Below the pieces are notes generated by a model. That model saw nothing but the letters and a program-made list of their open reading frames with translations. It had not been told where the DNA came from and ran no database searches. A DNA stretch of 64,000 bases from Hyphomicrobiales bacterium (GTDB lineage Bacteria > Pseudomonadota > Alphaproteobacteria > Rhizobiales > Beijerinckiaceae): assembly GCA_947455645.1 (NCBI GenBank), contig CANGPA010000002.1, forward strand, positions 26,507 to 90,506, in the 5' to 3' direction. The position numbers and the translations under genes were made by a program. Positions 26,331-34,799 of this stretch are shown piece by piece (position 1 is the stretch's first letter; each line of letters opens with the position of its first letter).

Positions 26331-27350
26331 CTACAGTCTCCCGATCGCATTATAATTTTGCTTGATCCAGGAATTGAGACAAGACTGCGTCATCCAAGCG
26401 GAATTATTTTCGCTGGTATAACGGAATCCGTCGCAGACTTTCTTGCCGTTCTTGATTCTTTTTTGATCCATATTCCAGCTATGGATTGTTGGCAGAATTT
26501 TGAAATGTCCCTCATATTCAAATGTGGAAGGAGAATCCTCTTCGCCAATCATCTGCTCATGAAGCTTTTCACCCGGCCGAATGCCGACAAATTCAAGACG
26601 CGCTTTTGGCGCGATGGTTTTGGCCAATTCGGTCACCTTCATAGAAGGGATTTTTTTGACATAGATTTCGCCGCCCACCATGTCGGAAAAGGCGGTCCAT
26701 ACCAGCTCTACAGCTTCCTCTAAAGAAATCATAAAGCGTGTCATACGCTCATCGGTGATGGGCAAGACACCATCATTGGCCAATGACATGAAGAACGGAA
26801 TAACCGATCCCCGTGATCCCATTACATTGCCATAACGCACAACGGAGAAGCGTGTCTTATTGGCACCAGAATATGAATTGCCGGCAACAAAGAGCTTGTC
26901 GGACGCCAGTTTCGTAGCGCCGTAAAGATTGACCGGGCTGCTGGCTTTATCCGTGGACAAAGCAACAACGCGCTTAACACCTTTATCAATACAAGCATCA
27001 ATCAAATTCATTGCGCCATTGATATTGGTCTTTACGCATTCAAATGGATTATATTCGGCTGTCGGAACAATTTTTGTCGCTGCCGCATGCACAACATGGT
27101 CAACGCCGTCTAGGGCACGATAGAGCCGGTCACGGTCGCGAACATCCCCAATAAAGAAACGCACTCTCTCATCATTTTGAAAGAGCTTTGCCATTTCCCA
27201 TTGCTTCATCTCATCCCGCGAATAGATGATGAGTTTCTTGGGGTTAAAGCGCTTTAATGTCATTGGCACGAATTTATGTCCAAATGAACCCGTGCCGCCG
27301 GTCACTAAAATCGTTTTACCTTCAAGAAGATGGATATCATGATCGTTCAT
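26331..27350 (-). CDS. pseB: UDP-GlcNAc 4,6-dehydratase (inverting) PseB
   Basis: 339 residues. NAD(P) loop TILVTGGTGSFG near residues 13-24, IIYSRDEMKQWEM, STDKASSPVNLYGATK with Lys replacing the Ser of ordinary SDRs and Y-x-x-x-K present, RYGNVMGSRGS and RFMISLEEAV. This is the inverting C5-epimerising dehydratase that starts pseudaminic acid synthesis. It lies 45 bases after the stop of flagellin 1, with no convincing terminator between, so it probably shares that flagellin transcript. Confidence 0.95.
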   Translation of the reverse strand: MNDHDIHLLEGKTILVTGGTGSFGHKFVPMTLKRFNPKKLIIYSRDEMKQWEMAKLFQNDERVRFFIGDVRDRDRLYRALDGVDHVVHAAATKIVPTAEYNPFECVKTNINGAMNLIDACIDKGVKRVVALSTDKASSPVNLYGATKLASDKLFVAGNSYSGANKTRFSVVRYGNVMGSRGSVIPFFMSLANDGVLPITDERMTRFMISLEEAVELVWTAFSDMVGGEIYVKKIPSMKVTELAKTIAPKARLEFVGIRPGEKLHEQMIGEEDSPSTFEYEGHFKILPTIHSWNMDQKRIKNGKKVCDGFRYTSENNSAWMTQSCLNSWIKQNYNAIGRL

Positions 27351-27395
27351 GGGGACTACTCTACAAACTAGAAGGTCGAATTTTTATAAAGCCCA

Positions 27396-28262
27396 TTAAC
27401 CCTGCAGGAGCTTCAACACGGTCTGTGGCATCTGGTTTGCCTGTGCCAACATGGCGGTTGCGGCCTGCTGAATGATCTGATGACGTGCCAATTCCGAAGT
27501 GGCTTCAGAGTAATCGACGTCTTCAACGCGGCTGCGGGATTCCGCAATATGGGTCGACACATTGGTCAAATTGTCGACGGTGAACTGAAGGCGGTTGATG
27601 CTTGCACCAAGGCGCGAGCGGAATGAATTCAACGCACCCATCGCCGAGTCAATGCCGCTAATTGCGGTCTGGGCGTTGAGTGCTGATGAAATGCTGGTGC
27701 CATCGAGATCCGAATAGCCGCCCGAAATCACATGCGAGCCTGAGGCGCCGGAGGGATCGAGATTACCGAATGTTACGGTAATGATTTCTTTAGAGTCAGT
27801 GCCCGCACCCACTTTGAATTGAACGCCCCCACTCGGGAAGGTCGTTCCATTGAGGATGGGGAAGCCGTTCCACTGGGTCGTTGCCGCAACGCGCTGAATT
27901 TCCTGATAGAGCTGGCTATATTCCAGCTGCATCGATGTGCGGTTATCGGATGAATAAGTGCCATTCATCGATTGAATGGACAATTCACGCATGCGCTGCA
28001 GCATGCTTGTAATGGTGTCGGCTGCTGATTCCGCCGTTTGCAGCATACCGATGCCGTCATTGGCGTTTCGAATAGCCTGATGAAGACCGGTGACTTGCGC
28101 CGTCATATTATTGGCAATCGCAAGACCTGCCGCATCATCGGCTGCCGAATTGATACGCTTACCAGTCGACAACTGTTCCATCGTCGCCTGAAGGCCACGT
28201 GTATTCTTCGCAAGCGCCGCCTGTGTAATCAGGGAGGCGGAATTCGTATTAATGACCGTCAT
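27396..28262 (-). CDS. Flagellin (first of three), head of the pse operon
   Basis: 288 residues from ATG 28262 (AGGAG just upstream); the open frame extends to 28385 but that part reads through the promoter. N-terminal MTVINTNSASLITQAALAKN and QLSTGKRINSAADDAAGLAI, and C-terminal LARHQIIQQAATAMLAQANQ, are the D0/D1 flagellin domains; D2/D3 are short. It differs from the other two flagellins here (LLQG end; QWNGFPILNG in the core). It is transcribed away from them and in line with pseB. Flagellin O-glycosylation by pseudaminic acid at D1-D2 Ser/Thr is the expected fate. Confidence 0.95.
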   Translation of the reverse strand: MTVINTNSASLITQAALAKNTRGLQATMEQLSTGKRINSAADDAAGLAIANNMTAQVTGLHQAIRNANDGIGMLQTAESAADTITSMLQRMRELSIQSMNGTYSSDNRTSMQLEYSQLYQEIQRVAATTQWNGFPILNGTTFPSGGVQFKVGAGTDSKEIITVTFGNLDPSGASGSHVISGGYSDLDGTSISSALNAQTAISGIDSAMGALNSFRSRLGASINRLQFTVDNLTNVSTHIAESRSRVEDVDYSEATSELARHQIIQQAATAMLAQANQMPQTVLKLLQG

Positions 28263-28306
28263 GATCTTACTCCTGTGACGTCGGAACGTGCGTTCGGCGG
28301 AACAGC

Positions 28307-28322
28307 TGCAAGCTGTGTGCCA
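28307..28322 (-). promoter_or_regulatory. Sigma-54 promoter for flagellin 1 and probably the pse operon
   Basis: On the minus strand, TGGCACACAGCTTGCA matches RpoN TGGCACG-N4-TTGCW at all but one position; GG and GC are 10 bases apart (complements of 28320-28321 and 28308-28309). The start would be near 28296, about 34 bases before the ATG. Confidence 0.88.
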
Positions 28323-28651
28323 GCCAAGAGACGCGAAACGGAGCCAACGCGGCAGAGGGATGAATTTGCTCTCAAAAGCACGCATCTCGGTGCGATATTT
28401 CGTCGTTGAAAAGTAAGAAAATATAATAAAAACAATAAACTAGCGTGAAATTAACCATAGCCAGACATCCCCTCTTTGGCAGTCCCGGATTCAGTTTTTC
28501 ATCGGAAAACAAAGGAATTTTACAAAATCGCTAAAAGAATTCTGACGGCCGCCGTCTTCCCCAGCATCGGGAGCAGTCCTGCTTTCGGAAGAGTTCAACG
28601 ACCCCCACGGCCTCGTTGATCGTAGCGTGTATCTTAATAAGGAGTAGAGAC
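28323..28651. other. Intergenic region between divergent flagellin genes
   Basis: No gene is seen. The left edge carries the sigma-54 site of flagellin 1. The centre (28390-28540) is AT-rich. On the plus strand, CGGGAGCAGTCCTGCT at 28568-28583 has the GG-N10-GC spacing but only a weak match to RpoN; it is the best candidate for flagellin 2. AAGGAG at about 28639 is the flagellin 2 ribosome site. Enhancer sites for a FlbD-type activator could lie here but were not identified. Confidence 0.5.
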
Positions 28652-29473
28652 ATGACCGTTATCAACACCAATGTGGCCTCGTTGAACGCCCGGGCCGCTA
28701 TCGCAGGAAACGCTGCCGGCCTTCAAAAGGCGATGCAGCAATTGTCCACTGGCCTTCGCATCAATTCAGCTGCTGATGACGCAGCCGGTATGTCGATCGT
28801 CAACAATTTCACTGCGCAGATTAAGGGCCTCAACCAGGCTGTGCGCAACGCCAATGACGGCATTTCGATGCTGCAGACGGCGGAAGGCGCAACCAGCGAA
28901 GTGACATCGATCCTTCAGCGTATGCGTGAATTGGCGGTACAGGCTGCCAACGGCACCTATTCGTCAAACGATCTCTCGAGCCTCGAGAAGGAAAACACCG
29001 CGCTGAAGACCGAACTGGACCGTGTGGCAAGCGTCACGCAGTGGAACGGCATCAGCCTCATGAGCGGAAGCTTGAGCGCATCCTTCCATGTTGGCTATGG
29101 CTTTGCTTCAGCTGACGATGTTTCGGTGACGATCTCGCAGTCCATGACAGCGGCGTCCTTGGGCGTCAGCGGTTCAATCAGCGCCGGCGGCTCAACGGCA
29201 ACGGCCTTCATCTCGGCCATTGATACGGCGCTTAACACAGTGAACGGTGTTCGCGGCACGCTCGGTGCAACGATCAACCGCTTCCAGTTCACAGCCGATG
29301 CATTGACCAATGTGTCAACGCATCTCTCGGAATCAAAGAGCCGCATCCAAGATACCGATTACGGCGAAGCAACTTCGGAACTTGCAAAGCATCAGGTGAT
29401 CCAGCAGGCAGCAACTGCAATGCTCGCCCAGGCAAACCAGGCGCCGCAGATGGTGTTGCAGCTTCTGAAGTAA
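28652..29473 (+). CDS. Flagellin (second of three)
   Basis: 273 residues from ATG 28652, with AAGGAG upstream; a TTG at 28616 is in frame but lacks a ribosome site. Conserved ends: MTVINTNVASLNARAAIAGN, LSTGLRINSAADDAAGMSIV and C-terminal ANQAPQMVLQLLK. The central D2/D3 part is minimal, about 90 residues, rich in Ser/Ala/Thr. It is nearly collinear with flagellin 3 (29625), so the pair arose by tandem duplication. It ends before a strong hairpin. Confidence 0.95.
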   Translation: MTVINTNVASLNARAAIAGNAAGLQKAMQQLSTGLRINSAADDAAGMSIVNNFTAQIKGLNQAVRNANDGISMLQTAEGATSEVTSILQRMRELAVQAANGTYSSNDLSSLEKENTALKTELDRVASVTQWNGISLMSGSLSASFHVGYGFASADDVSVTISQSMTAASLGVSGSISAGGSTATAFISAIDTALNTVNGVRGTLGATINRFQFTADALTNVSTHLSESKSRIQDTDYGEATSELAKHQVIQQAATAMLAQANQAPQMVLQLLK

Positions 29474-29485
29474 GATTTCTAATCA

Positions 29486-29521
29486 ATATCGAGGCGGGGA
29501 CCCCACGCCCCGCCTCGATAT
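29486..29521 (+). terminator. Strong hairpin after flagellin 2
   Basis: A perfect 14-bp stem (29486-29499 with 29508-29521, atatcgaggcgggg and complement) around an 8-base loop, 12 bases after the flagellin 2 stop. No U run follows, so it may act as an mRNA-stabilising 3' end rather than a classical terminator. Confidence 0.7.
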
Positions 29522-29624
29522 CAATGTTCCACTAGGCCCGTGACAAATGGGCGTTGAGGACATCAAACCGGCCATTCCATGTGCTTAACGGCACTTGGGT
29601 GGTCACTATTATGGAGTGGGGAAA

Positions 29625-30446
29625 ATGACTGTTATCAATACGAATGTGAATGCGCTTTACGCGCAAGGCGCATTGGCTTCCAACAGCCGCGGCCTTCAAA
29701 AAGCAATGACCCAGCTGTCAACGGGTCTCCGGATCAACTCGGCAGGTGATGATGCCGCCGGCATGTCGATCGTCAACAACTTCAATGCGAAGATCAAGGG
29801 CCTCAATCAGGCGGTTCGTAACGCCAATGATGGCATTTCAATGCTGCAGACGGCGGAAGGCGCGACCAATGAAGTCACGTCCATCCTTCAGCGGATGCGT
29901 GAATTGGCGGTACAGGCAGCCAATGGCACCTATTCAAGCGATGACCTCACAAGCCTTCAAGCTGAAAATTCCGCATTACAAACAGAACTCAATCGCGTTG
30001 CCAGCGTCACTCAGTGGAACGGTATTTCGCTTCTGAGCGGCAGCTTGAGCGCATCATTCCATATTGGCTATTCAAACATGTCGGCCGAAGATGTTTCGGT
30101 TTCGATTTCACAATCGGTTACAGCATCGAATCTGGGCGTGAGCGCCTCAATCAGCGCCGGCGGATCGACCGCAACGGCCTATATTTCGGCAATCGATACG
30201 GCTCTGACCACGGTGAACACCATCCGTGGAACCTTGGGCGCGACCATCAATCGCTTCCAATTCACGGCCGACGCTTTGACCAACATGTCCACCCATCTCT
30301 CTGAATCGAAGAGCCGGATCGAAGATACGGATTATGGTGAGGCGACTTCGGAACTTGCGAAGCATCAGGTTTTGCAACAGGCGGCAACCGCCATGCTTGC
30401 GCAAGCCAACCAGCAGCCGCAATTGGTCCTTTCCTTGCTTAAGTAA
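29625..30446 (+). CDS. Flagellin (third of three)
   Basis: 273 residues from ATG 29625, with a GGAG about 9 bases upstream. Its N-terminus (MTVINTNVNALYAQGALASN) and C-terminus (ANQQPQLVLSLLK) are flagellin D0, and its core is closely alike to flagellin 2 (shared QWNGIS, GSLSASFH and SISAGGSTATA). No RpoN-type site with the exact 10-base spacing was found upstream, so it may use another sigma factor or read-through from flagellin 2. Confidence 0.95.
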   Translation: MTVINTNVNALYAQGALASNSRGLQKAMTQLSTGLRINSAGDDAAGMSIVNNFNAKIKGLNQAVRNANDGISMLQTAEGATNEVTSILQRMRELAVQAANGTYSSDDLTSLQAENSALQTELNRVASVTQWNGISLLSGSLSASFHIGYSNMSAEDVSVSISQSVTASNLGVSASISAGGSTATAYISAIDTALTTVNTIRGTLGATINRFQFTADALTNMSTHLSESKSRIEDTDYGEATSELAKHQVLQQAATAMLAQANQQPQLVLSLLK

Positions 30447-30508
30447 GCGAAAGACCAAGCTGAATCCTGAAGATCAGCGACCCTGATCGTCAGTTGGCGC
30501 TATAATAT

Positions 30509-30542
30509 AAGGAGTGGCTGCGGGATTTCGCCGCCACTCCTT
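30509..30542 (+). terminator. Hairpin after flagellin 3
   Basis: aaggagtggc (30509-30518) pairs perfectly with gccactcctt (30533-30542) around a 14-base loop, 63 bases after the flagellin 3 stop and just before the fliD promoter. A short TT follows; there is no long U run. Confidence 0.6.
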
Positions 30543-30555
30543 GAGACCCTCAAAC

Positions 30556-30571
30556 TGGCCTGAACCTTGCA
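30556..30571 (+). promoter_or_regulatory. Sigma-54 promoter for fliD
   Basis: TGGCCTGAACCTTGCA fits TGGCACG-N4-TTGCW with two mismatches in the -24 tail and exact GG-N10-GC spacing (30557-30558, 30569-30570). The start would be near 30582, with the GAGGAG ribosome site at about 30585 and ATG 30599. Confidence 0.8.
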
Positions 30572-30598
30572 AGTATTCCCGATCGAGGAGGCTGGGCC

Positions 30599-32395
30599 AT
30601 GGTGACAAGCGTTTCAAACCAGACAACGACGACGGCGTCGTCTATGGGCAATATCGGCAGCAGCATTGTAAACACCATTACAGGCGGCACGATTGATATT
30701 CAGTCCCTCGCCTCGAAGCTAACAGACGCCACCAAGCAACCCCAGCAAATGCTGCTCGACAACCGCAAAGCCGCGGCTGAAGCAAAAATTTCGGCCATTG
30801 GCCAAATCACGTCAGCAGCCAGTGATTTTCAGACCTCTCTCGATGCGTTGGGCAATTCCAAAGCCATTGCCTATCAATCGCAATCATCCGATCCGTCGGT
30901 TGCCGATTTCGCCTTTAAATCCTTTATCGAACCCACACCGATCAATTTTTCGTTTTCCGTAAAACAGACAGCTTCAAACAATGTCGTGACGCTGCCTCCT
31001 CTCGCAAAAGGCGCGACCAGTCTTTTGGGTTCCAGCAGCGGACGCACTTTGACGCTTTATAGCGGGCAATCGAACACATCGACTTCAATTTCGACAACCA
31101 CACACAAAGCATCTCTGCCCATTCCCACCGGAAGACTAACGGCCGGCGACACCTATGATCTCACAATCCCGACCGATGACGGCACAGGGCTTACCGTTTC
31201 AGTCACCGTTCCAGCGAGCGGAACAACAAGCGATTTTACCGATGAACTCAATACAGCGATCGCTTGGGCCGCCGATGCGGCTTCGCTAAGTTCGGGCTAT
31301 CCTACCGCGACCGCATCCAGCGATGGAAAATCCATCAGCTTTGATTATGGGAGCGGTAGTTCGGCAACGGGCTCCATTACAATGAAGCCCACCACGGTAA
31401 CGAAAACATTCGATCTCTCTGAATATGACACGCTCGCCAACTTTGCCGCGGCGATTAACAAAGTATCGGGATATAGCGCAACGGTCATGAACTCGACCTC
31501 GGGTTCAACGGCCGTGCAATATCTCCAAATCTCCCACGGCAGCGGAACGGATAACAATTTCGTCGCAGAAATTACCGATGATTCAACCGGCTCAAGCAGC
31601 GGCCTGTCGGACGGGTTAAACACAACAGCCAATGGCGGCGCAAAATCTGTCGCGGGTCAGGACGCTGTTCTTGTCTCCTCCGGGGTAACTTACACGTCAT
31701 CGACGAATAAATTCTCCAACCTCATTTCGGGCATCAACATCAACATTCATGCAACGACGCCGGGGGACAGTGAAGTCACGATCTCGACACAAGACAATAC
31801 AACTGCGCAGTTATCAGCCCTACAAACAATCGTAACGGGGTTTAATACACTGATGACCACCGTTCGAAGTGCCATGAAATATGATGCAGACGTAACCAAG
31901 CGTGGGGGATTATCAGGCGATTCAATAGCAAAAGCCTTTCTTTCCCAGTTATCAGCATTAACAACAACACCGATCAAAGGCTCGGGAGCCAAGTCGACCT
32001 CGCTCTCGGCAATCGGGATACAGACCAATCTCGACGGAACACTCAAAATTGACGTACCGACGCTCGATCAGATCAGTCAAAGCAATCCGCAATTGATCAC
32101 CGATGTGGTTGCATCAACCTATACGTCGACCGGCGCTATTGATTTGATGACCAAGCTCAATAAAGTCATTACAGGAACGGATTCAACCTTCAAAAGCCAG
32201 TTGAAGACAACACAAACAACCGTCGAACAAGCTATCGCAGACGACCAAACCAAGCTCGACAACCAAATGACCGCGCTGCAAAATCGCTATTTGACGCAAT
32301 TTACGACCATGCAAGCGCTGCTTGATTCCACCAAATCTCAACAATCGAGCCTCACCAGTATGATGAGCTCTTGGACTGCAGGCATGAAGGGCTAA
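30599..32395 (+). CDS. fliD: Flagellar filament cap protein FliD
   Basis: 598 residues. The N-terminal hydrophobic helix region includes GGTIDIQSLASKLTDATKQP (the FliD_N pattern of IDIxxLxxxLxxAxxxP) and KISAIGQITSAASDFQTSLD. The C-terminal part has VTISTQDNTTAQLSALQTIV, LDQISQSNPQLITDV and a long C-terminal coiled coil. FliD caps the growing filament outside the cell. GAGGAG lies before the ATG. It follows the flagellins but no fliS chaperone gene is next to it, which is common in alphaproteobacteria. Confidence 0.92.
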   Translation: MVTSVSNQTTTTASSMGNIGSSIVNTITGGTIDIQSLASKLTDATKQPQQMLLDNRKAAAEAKISAIGQITSAASDFQTSLDALGNSKAIAYQSQSSDPSVADFAFKSFIEPTPINFSFSVKQTASNNVVTLPPLAKGATSLLGSSSGRTLTLYSGQSNTSTSISTTTHKASLPIPTGRLTAGDTYDLTIPTDDGTGLTVSVTVPASGTTSDFTDELNTAIAWAADAASLSSGYPTATASSDGKSISFDYGSGSSATGSITMKPTTVTKTFDLSEYDTLANFAAAINKVSGYSATVMNSTSGSTAVQYLQISHGSGTDNNFVAEITDDSTGSSSGLSDGLNTTANGGAKSVAGQDAVLVSSGVTYTSSTNKFSNLISGININIHATTPGDSEVTISTQDNTTAQLSALQTIVTGFNTLMTTVRSAMKYDADVTKRGGLSGDSIAKAFLSQLSALTTTPIKGSGAKSTSLSAIGIQTNLDGTLKIDVPTLDQISQSNPQLITDVVASTYTSTGAIDLMTKLNKVITGTDSTFKSQLKTTQTTVEQAIADDQTKLDNQMTALQNRYLTQFTTMQALLDSTKSQQSSLTSMMSSWTAGMKG

Positions 32396-32763
32396 AAACA
32401 GCCTTTGCATGGTTTGCAAAAGAATTTGGTTTAAAAAAAATTGAGCGGACGTGATGTTGCCATCACGTCCGCTCCCCCACGGCTCAGGGCACAGCCCCGT
32501 CTGCGTGGCATATCAAGATATGTCCGCAATTCAGGACTGTGAAAATCTGAGGGGATCTCAGCCAAGTCCGAACTGAAGCCGTGAGACGGGTCTTAACAAG
32601 TGATCCCCGTCAGGGATTAATACGGTTGGAACTTGGATTTTTTTACAGGCAACAAATAAAAAATCGGATCTGAATTCGGGATCCCTGCGATAAATCTGCA
32701 GATTTTTTCTCGTTCTTTCGCATATCAAGGCGAAGCCGCCGTCTCTCAATAAAAATACAGAGC
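32396..32763. other. Intergenic region between convergent fliD and GT41 genes
   Basis: No gene is seen in these 368 bases. The left third has an A run and the strong hairpin at 32443-32474. The remainder (32480-32763) holds no recognisable ORF with a ribosome site, promoter or RNA fold I can name. Confidence 0.5.
32433..32474 (-). terminator. Terminator for the GT41 gene (hairpin also usable after fliD)
   Basis: gagcggacgtgatg (32443-32456) pairs perfectly with catcacgtccgctc (32461-32474) around a 4-base loop. Read on the minus strand the 14-bp stem is followed by eight T (complement of the A run at 32433-32440), a classical intrinsic terminator. On the plus strand it ends fliD without a U run. 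Confidence 0.82.
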
Positions 32764-34638
32764 TTAGACGCCAGATTTTGGTTGGCTATGGGCAACCGAA
32801 AACAAAAGATCTTCAAAAGCGCGGCAGAATTTTTCGGTATCAAAAAGCGGATGGGTCATTTTATTGGCGCTGAGTTTTGCCTTCAAGGTGGCAAGGCGCA
32901 CCGGATCCGCAACAAGGGCCAAGGCCAGAGCCTCATAATCCGCCCAGGATTGCGTAATCATCTCCGGCAATCCAATGGCATGGAGCAGGCTCGACGCCAC
33001 ACGCGCCGGAAATGCGCCGCCCTGATACGTCAAAACAGGAAGACCAACACCCAAAGCATCCGCCGCCGTCGTATGCGCATTATAGGGCCAGGTATCGAGA
33101 AACAGATCCGCGAGGCGGTAGCGCGCCAAATGATCTTCCACACGCGGCACACGCGCGGCAAACACGAGCCGTTTTCCTGAAATACCCGACATTTCTGCTG
33201 CATTCCGGAAATTGGCCTTTGTTTCCTCATTACGAGCCACGAGCCACAAAACCGCTCCCGGAACTTTCGCCAATAACGACATCCAGACACGCCAAAGCGG
33301 CGGCGAAATTTTATAGTCATGCGAGAAAGAACAGAAAACGACGCCCTCGTCAGGAAGACCGCAGTCCGCACGCGTCGGGGTCGCCTCAGCGCTTTTGAGC
33401 GACCGATCGGTCGGCAGATAGGTATCCGGCATATAAAGAATTTTTTCGGTAAAAAACGTCTGATGTTCTGGCGGGATTACATGCCGATCAGCGATCAGAT
33501 AATCCATATAATCGACGCCCAGCGTACCGGGATATCCGAGAAAATTGATTTGAACCGGTGCCGGTCGATAGGCGAAAATTTCAGTACGGGAATCGGCGGT
33601 GTAGCCGGCAAGATCAATCGCGCAATCGACTTCCATCTCACGCATTTTTTCAGCAATTTTATTCGAGGCTACACCACGCGCTTCAATAAAATTATCGAAA
33701 TTTGATCGAATGCGATCACGCAGCGCGCTGCGATCATCAATACCCAAAGAAATGGCGATCGTCTCAACGCGGCTGCGATCATGATGAGCAAACAGACCCG
33801 CCATCAAATGGCCGACCGGATGCTCCCGCAAATCCGGTGAGACATAGGCAATTCTCAATTTGTCATGGCGATAAGAGTCACCAGACCACAGGGGATCCCG
33901 CGCTTTCGGCGCATAGTGATCTGCAAAAATCCGCCCGCAGGTAAACTGATCTTGCGCGGAATCAGAAAGCGCCATGAAAGGAAGGCTTTTACAGACTTTG
34001 CGACCCTCCCGAACCCCTTCGATAATCTCGTCCCGCAAGCTCGCAAAATTGGTCCAATCGGCGATATGCATACGCTCATAAAGCAGCAAACCGGCAATAT
34101 AATCATGGTTCGGATAAAGGCGATGGAGCCGATCAAACAGCGCAATCGACTGATCGACTTGTTTGAATTCAGATAAAAGAATGGCATAATTGCCTAGTGC
34201 TGTTTGATGATCAGGATTAATTTCAAGCGCGCGTTCAAAACATTTCAGCGAGTCATGATGGCGCAACATATTGCGCAACAAAACACCTTTATCGACAATC
34301 GCCTCGACATAATGGGGATCGGCCTTAATCGCCTCATCATAGGATAAAAGCGCCTGGTCCCAACGCCCCAATTTCTGGCAGGTCACCGCATAACCAAACC
34401 AATTGGGTGCGAAATCGGGCGTCGTGATGCAGCCATGACGAAAGATCTGGTTCGCTTCCTCTACCGCTTCGCGGCCAATCAAAATAACGCCGAGAGAATA
34501 AATCGCGACTTTGTTGTTAGGATCATCAAGCAGAAGGGCTCGAAAAGCGCGCTCCGCCTCATCCACAGCGCCGGAATTCTGAAGCGCAAGCGCGGCTTCG
34601 ATTGAAACCCTTGGTGCGGGACGACTTTGAGTACTCAC
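32764..34638 (-). CDS. TPR-containing O-GlcNAc-transferase-like glycosyltransferase (GT41/SPINDLY type), flagellin glycosyltransferase candidate
   Basis: 624 residues. Residues about 10-190 are TPR units (for example GRWDQALLSYDEAIKADPHY and DSLKCFERALEINPDHQTAL). Residues about 255-615 match the GT41 catalytic region: LRIAYVSPDLREHPVGHLMA, DCAIDLAGYTADSR, QINFLGYPGTLGVDYMDYLI, FCSFSHDYKISP, DLFLDTWPYNAHTTAADALG. Caulobacter FlmG, a soluble TPR-GT-B protein, glycosylates flagellins with pseudaminic acid, so this gene beside three flagellins and a pse cluster is the best candidate for that step. No signal peptide: it would act in the cytoplasm before flagellin export. Confidence 0.87.
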   Translation of the reverse strand: MSTQSRPAPRVSIEAALALQNSGAVDEAERAFRALLLDDPNNKVAIYSLGVILIGREAVEEANQIFRHGCITTPDFAPNWFGYAVTCQKLGRWDQALLSYDEAIKADPHYVEAIVDKGVLLRNMLRHHDSLKCFERALEINPDHQTALGNYAILLSEFKQVDQSIALFDRLHRLYPNHDYIAGLLLYERMHIADWTNFASLRDEIIEGVREGRKVCKSLPFMALSDSAQDQFTCGRIFADHYAPKARDPLWSGDSYRHDKLRIAYVSPDLREHPVGHLMAGLFAHHDRSRVETIAISLGIDDRSALRDRIRSNFDNFIEARGVASNKIAEKMREMEVDCAIDLAGYTADSRTEIFAYRPAPVQINFLGYPGTLGVDYMDYLIADRHVIPPEHQTFFTEKILYMPDTYLPTDRSLKSAEATPTRADCGLPDEGVVFCSFSHDYKISPPLWRVWMSLLAKVPGAVLWLVARNEETKANFRNAAEMSGISGKRLVFAARVPRVEDHLARYRLADLFLDTWPYNAHTTAADALGVGLPVLTYQGGAFPARVASSLLHAIGLPEMITQSWADYEALALALVADPVRLATLKAKLSANKMTHPLFDTEKFCRAFEDLLFSVAHSQPKSGV

Positions 34639-34799
34639 AACACTGTTCCGATCACAATTTTCATCAAAGAACGCAATGAAACCATACCGTTAAGATTTAA
34701 GACTAAGGGAGAGAAGTTTACGAATTCCTATTGGTTTGCCACCATAATCTCGCTCAATATCCGTGTTTTGTGTCGTGTTGCGTAGGGTTGGAGTGACCA

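Noticed and set aside
28568..28583. Sigma-54-like site before flagellin 2 (CGGGAGCAGTCCTGCT)
   Set aside because: Only the GG-N10-GC frame and a few other bases match; not enough to call a promoter, so it is mentioned only as a weak candidate.
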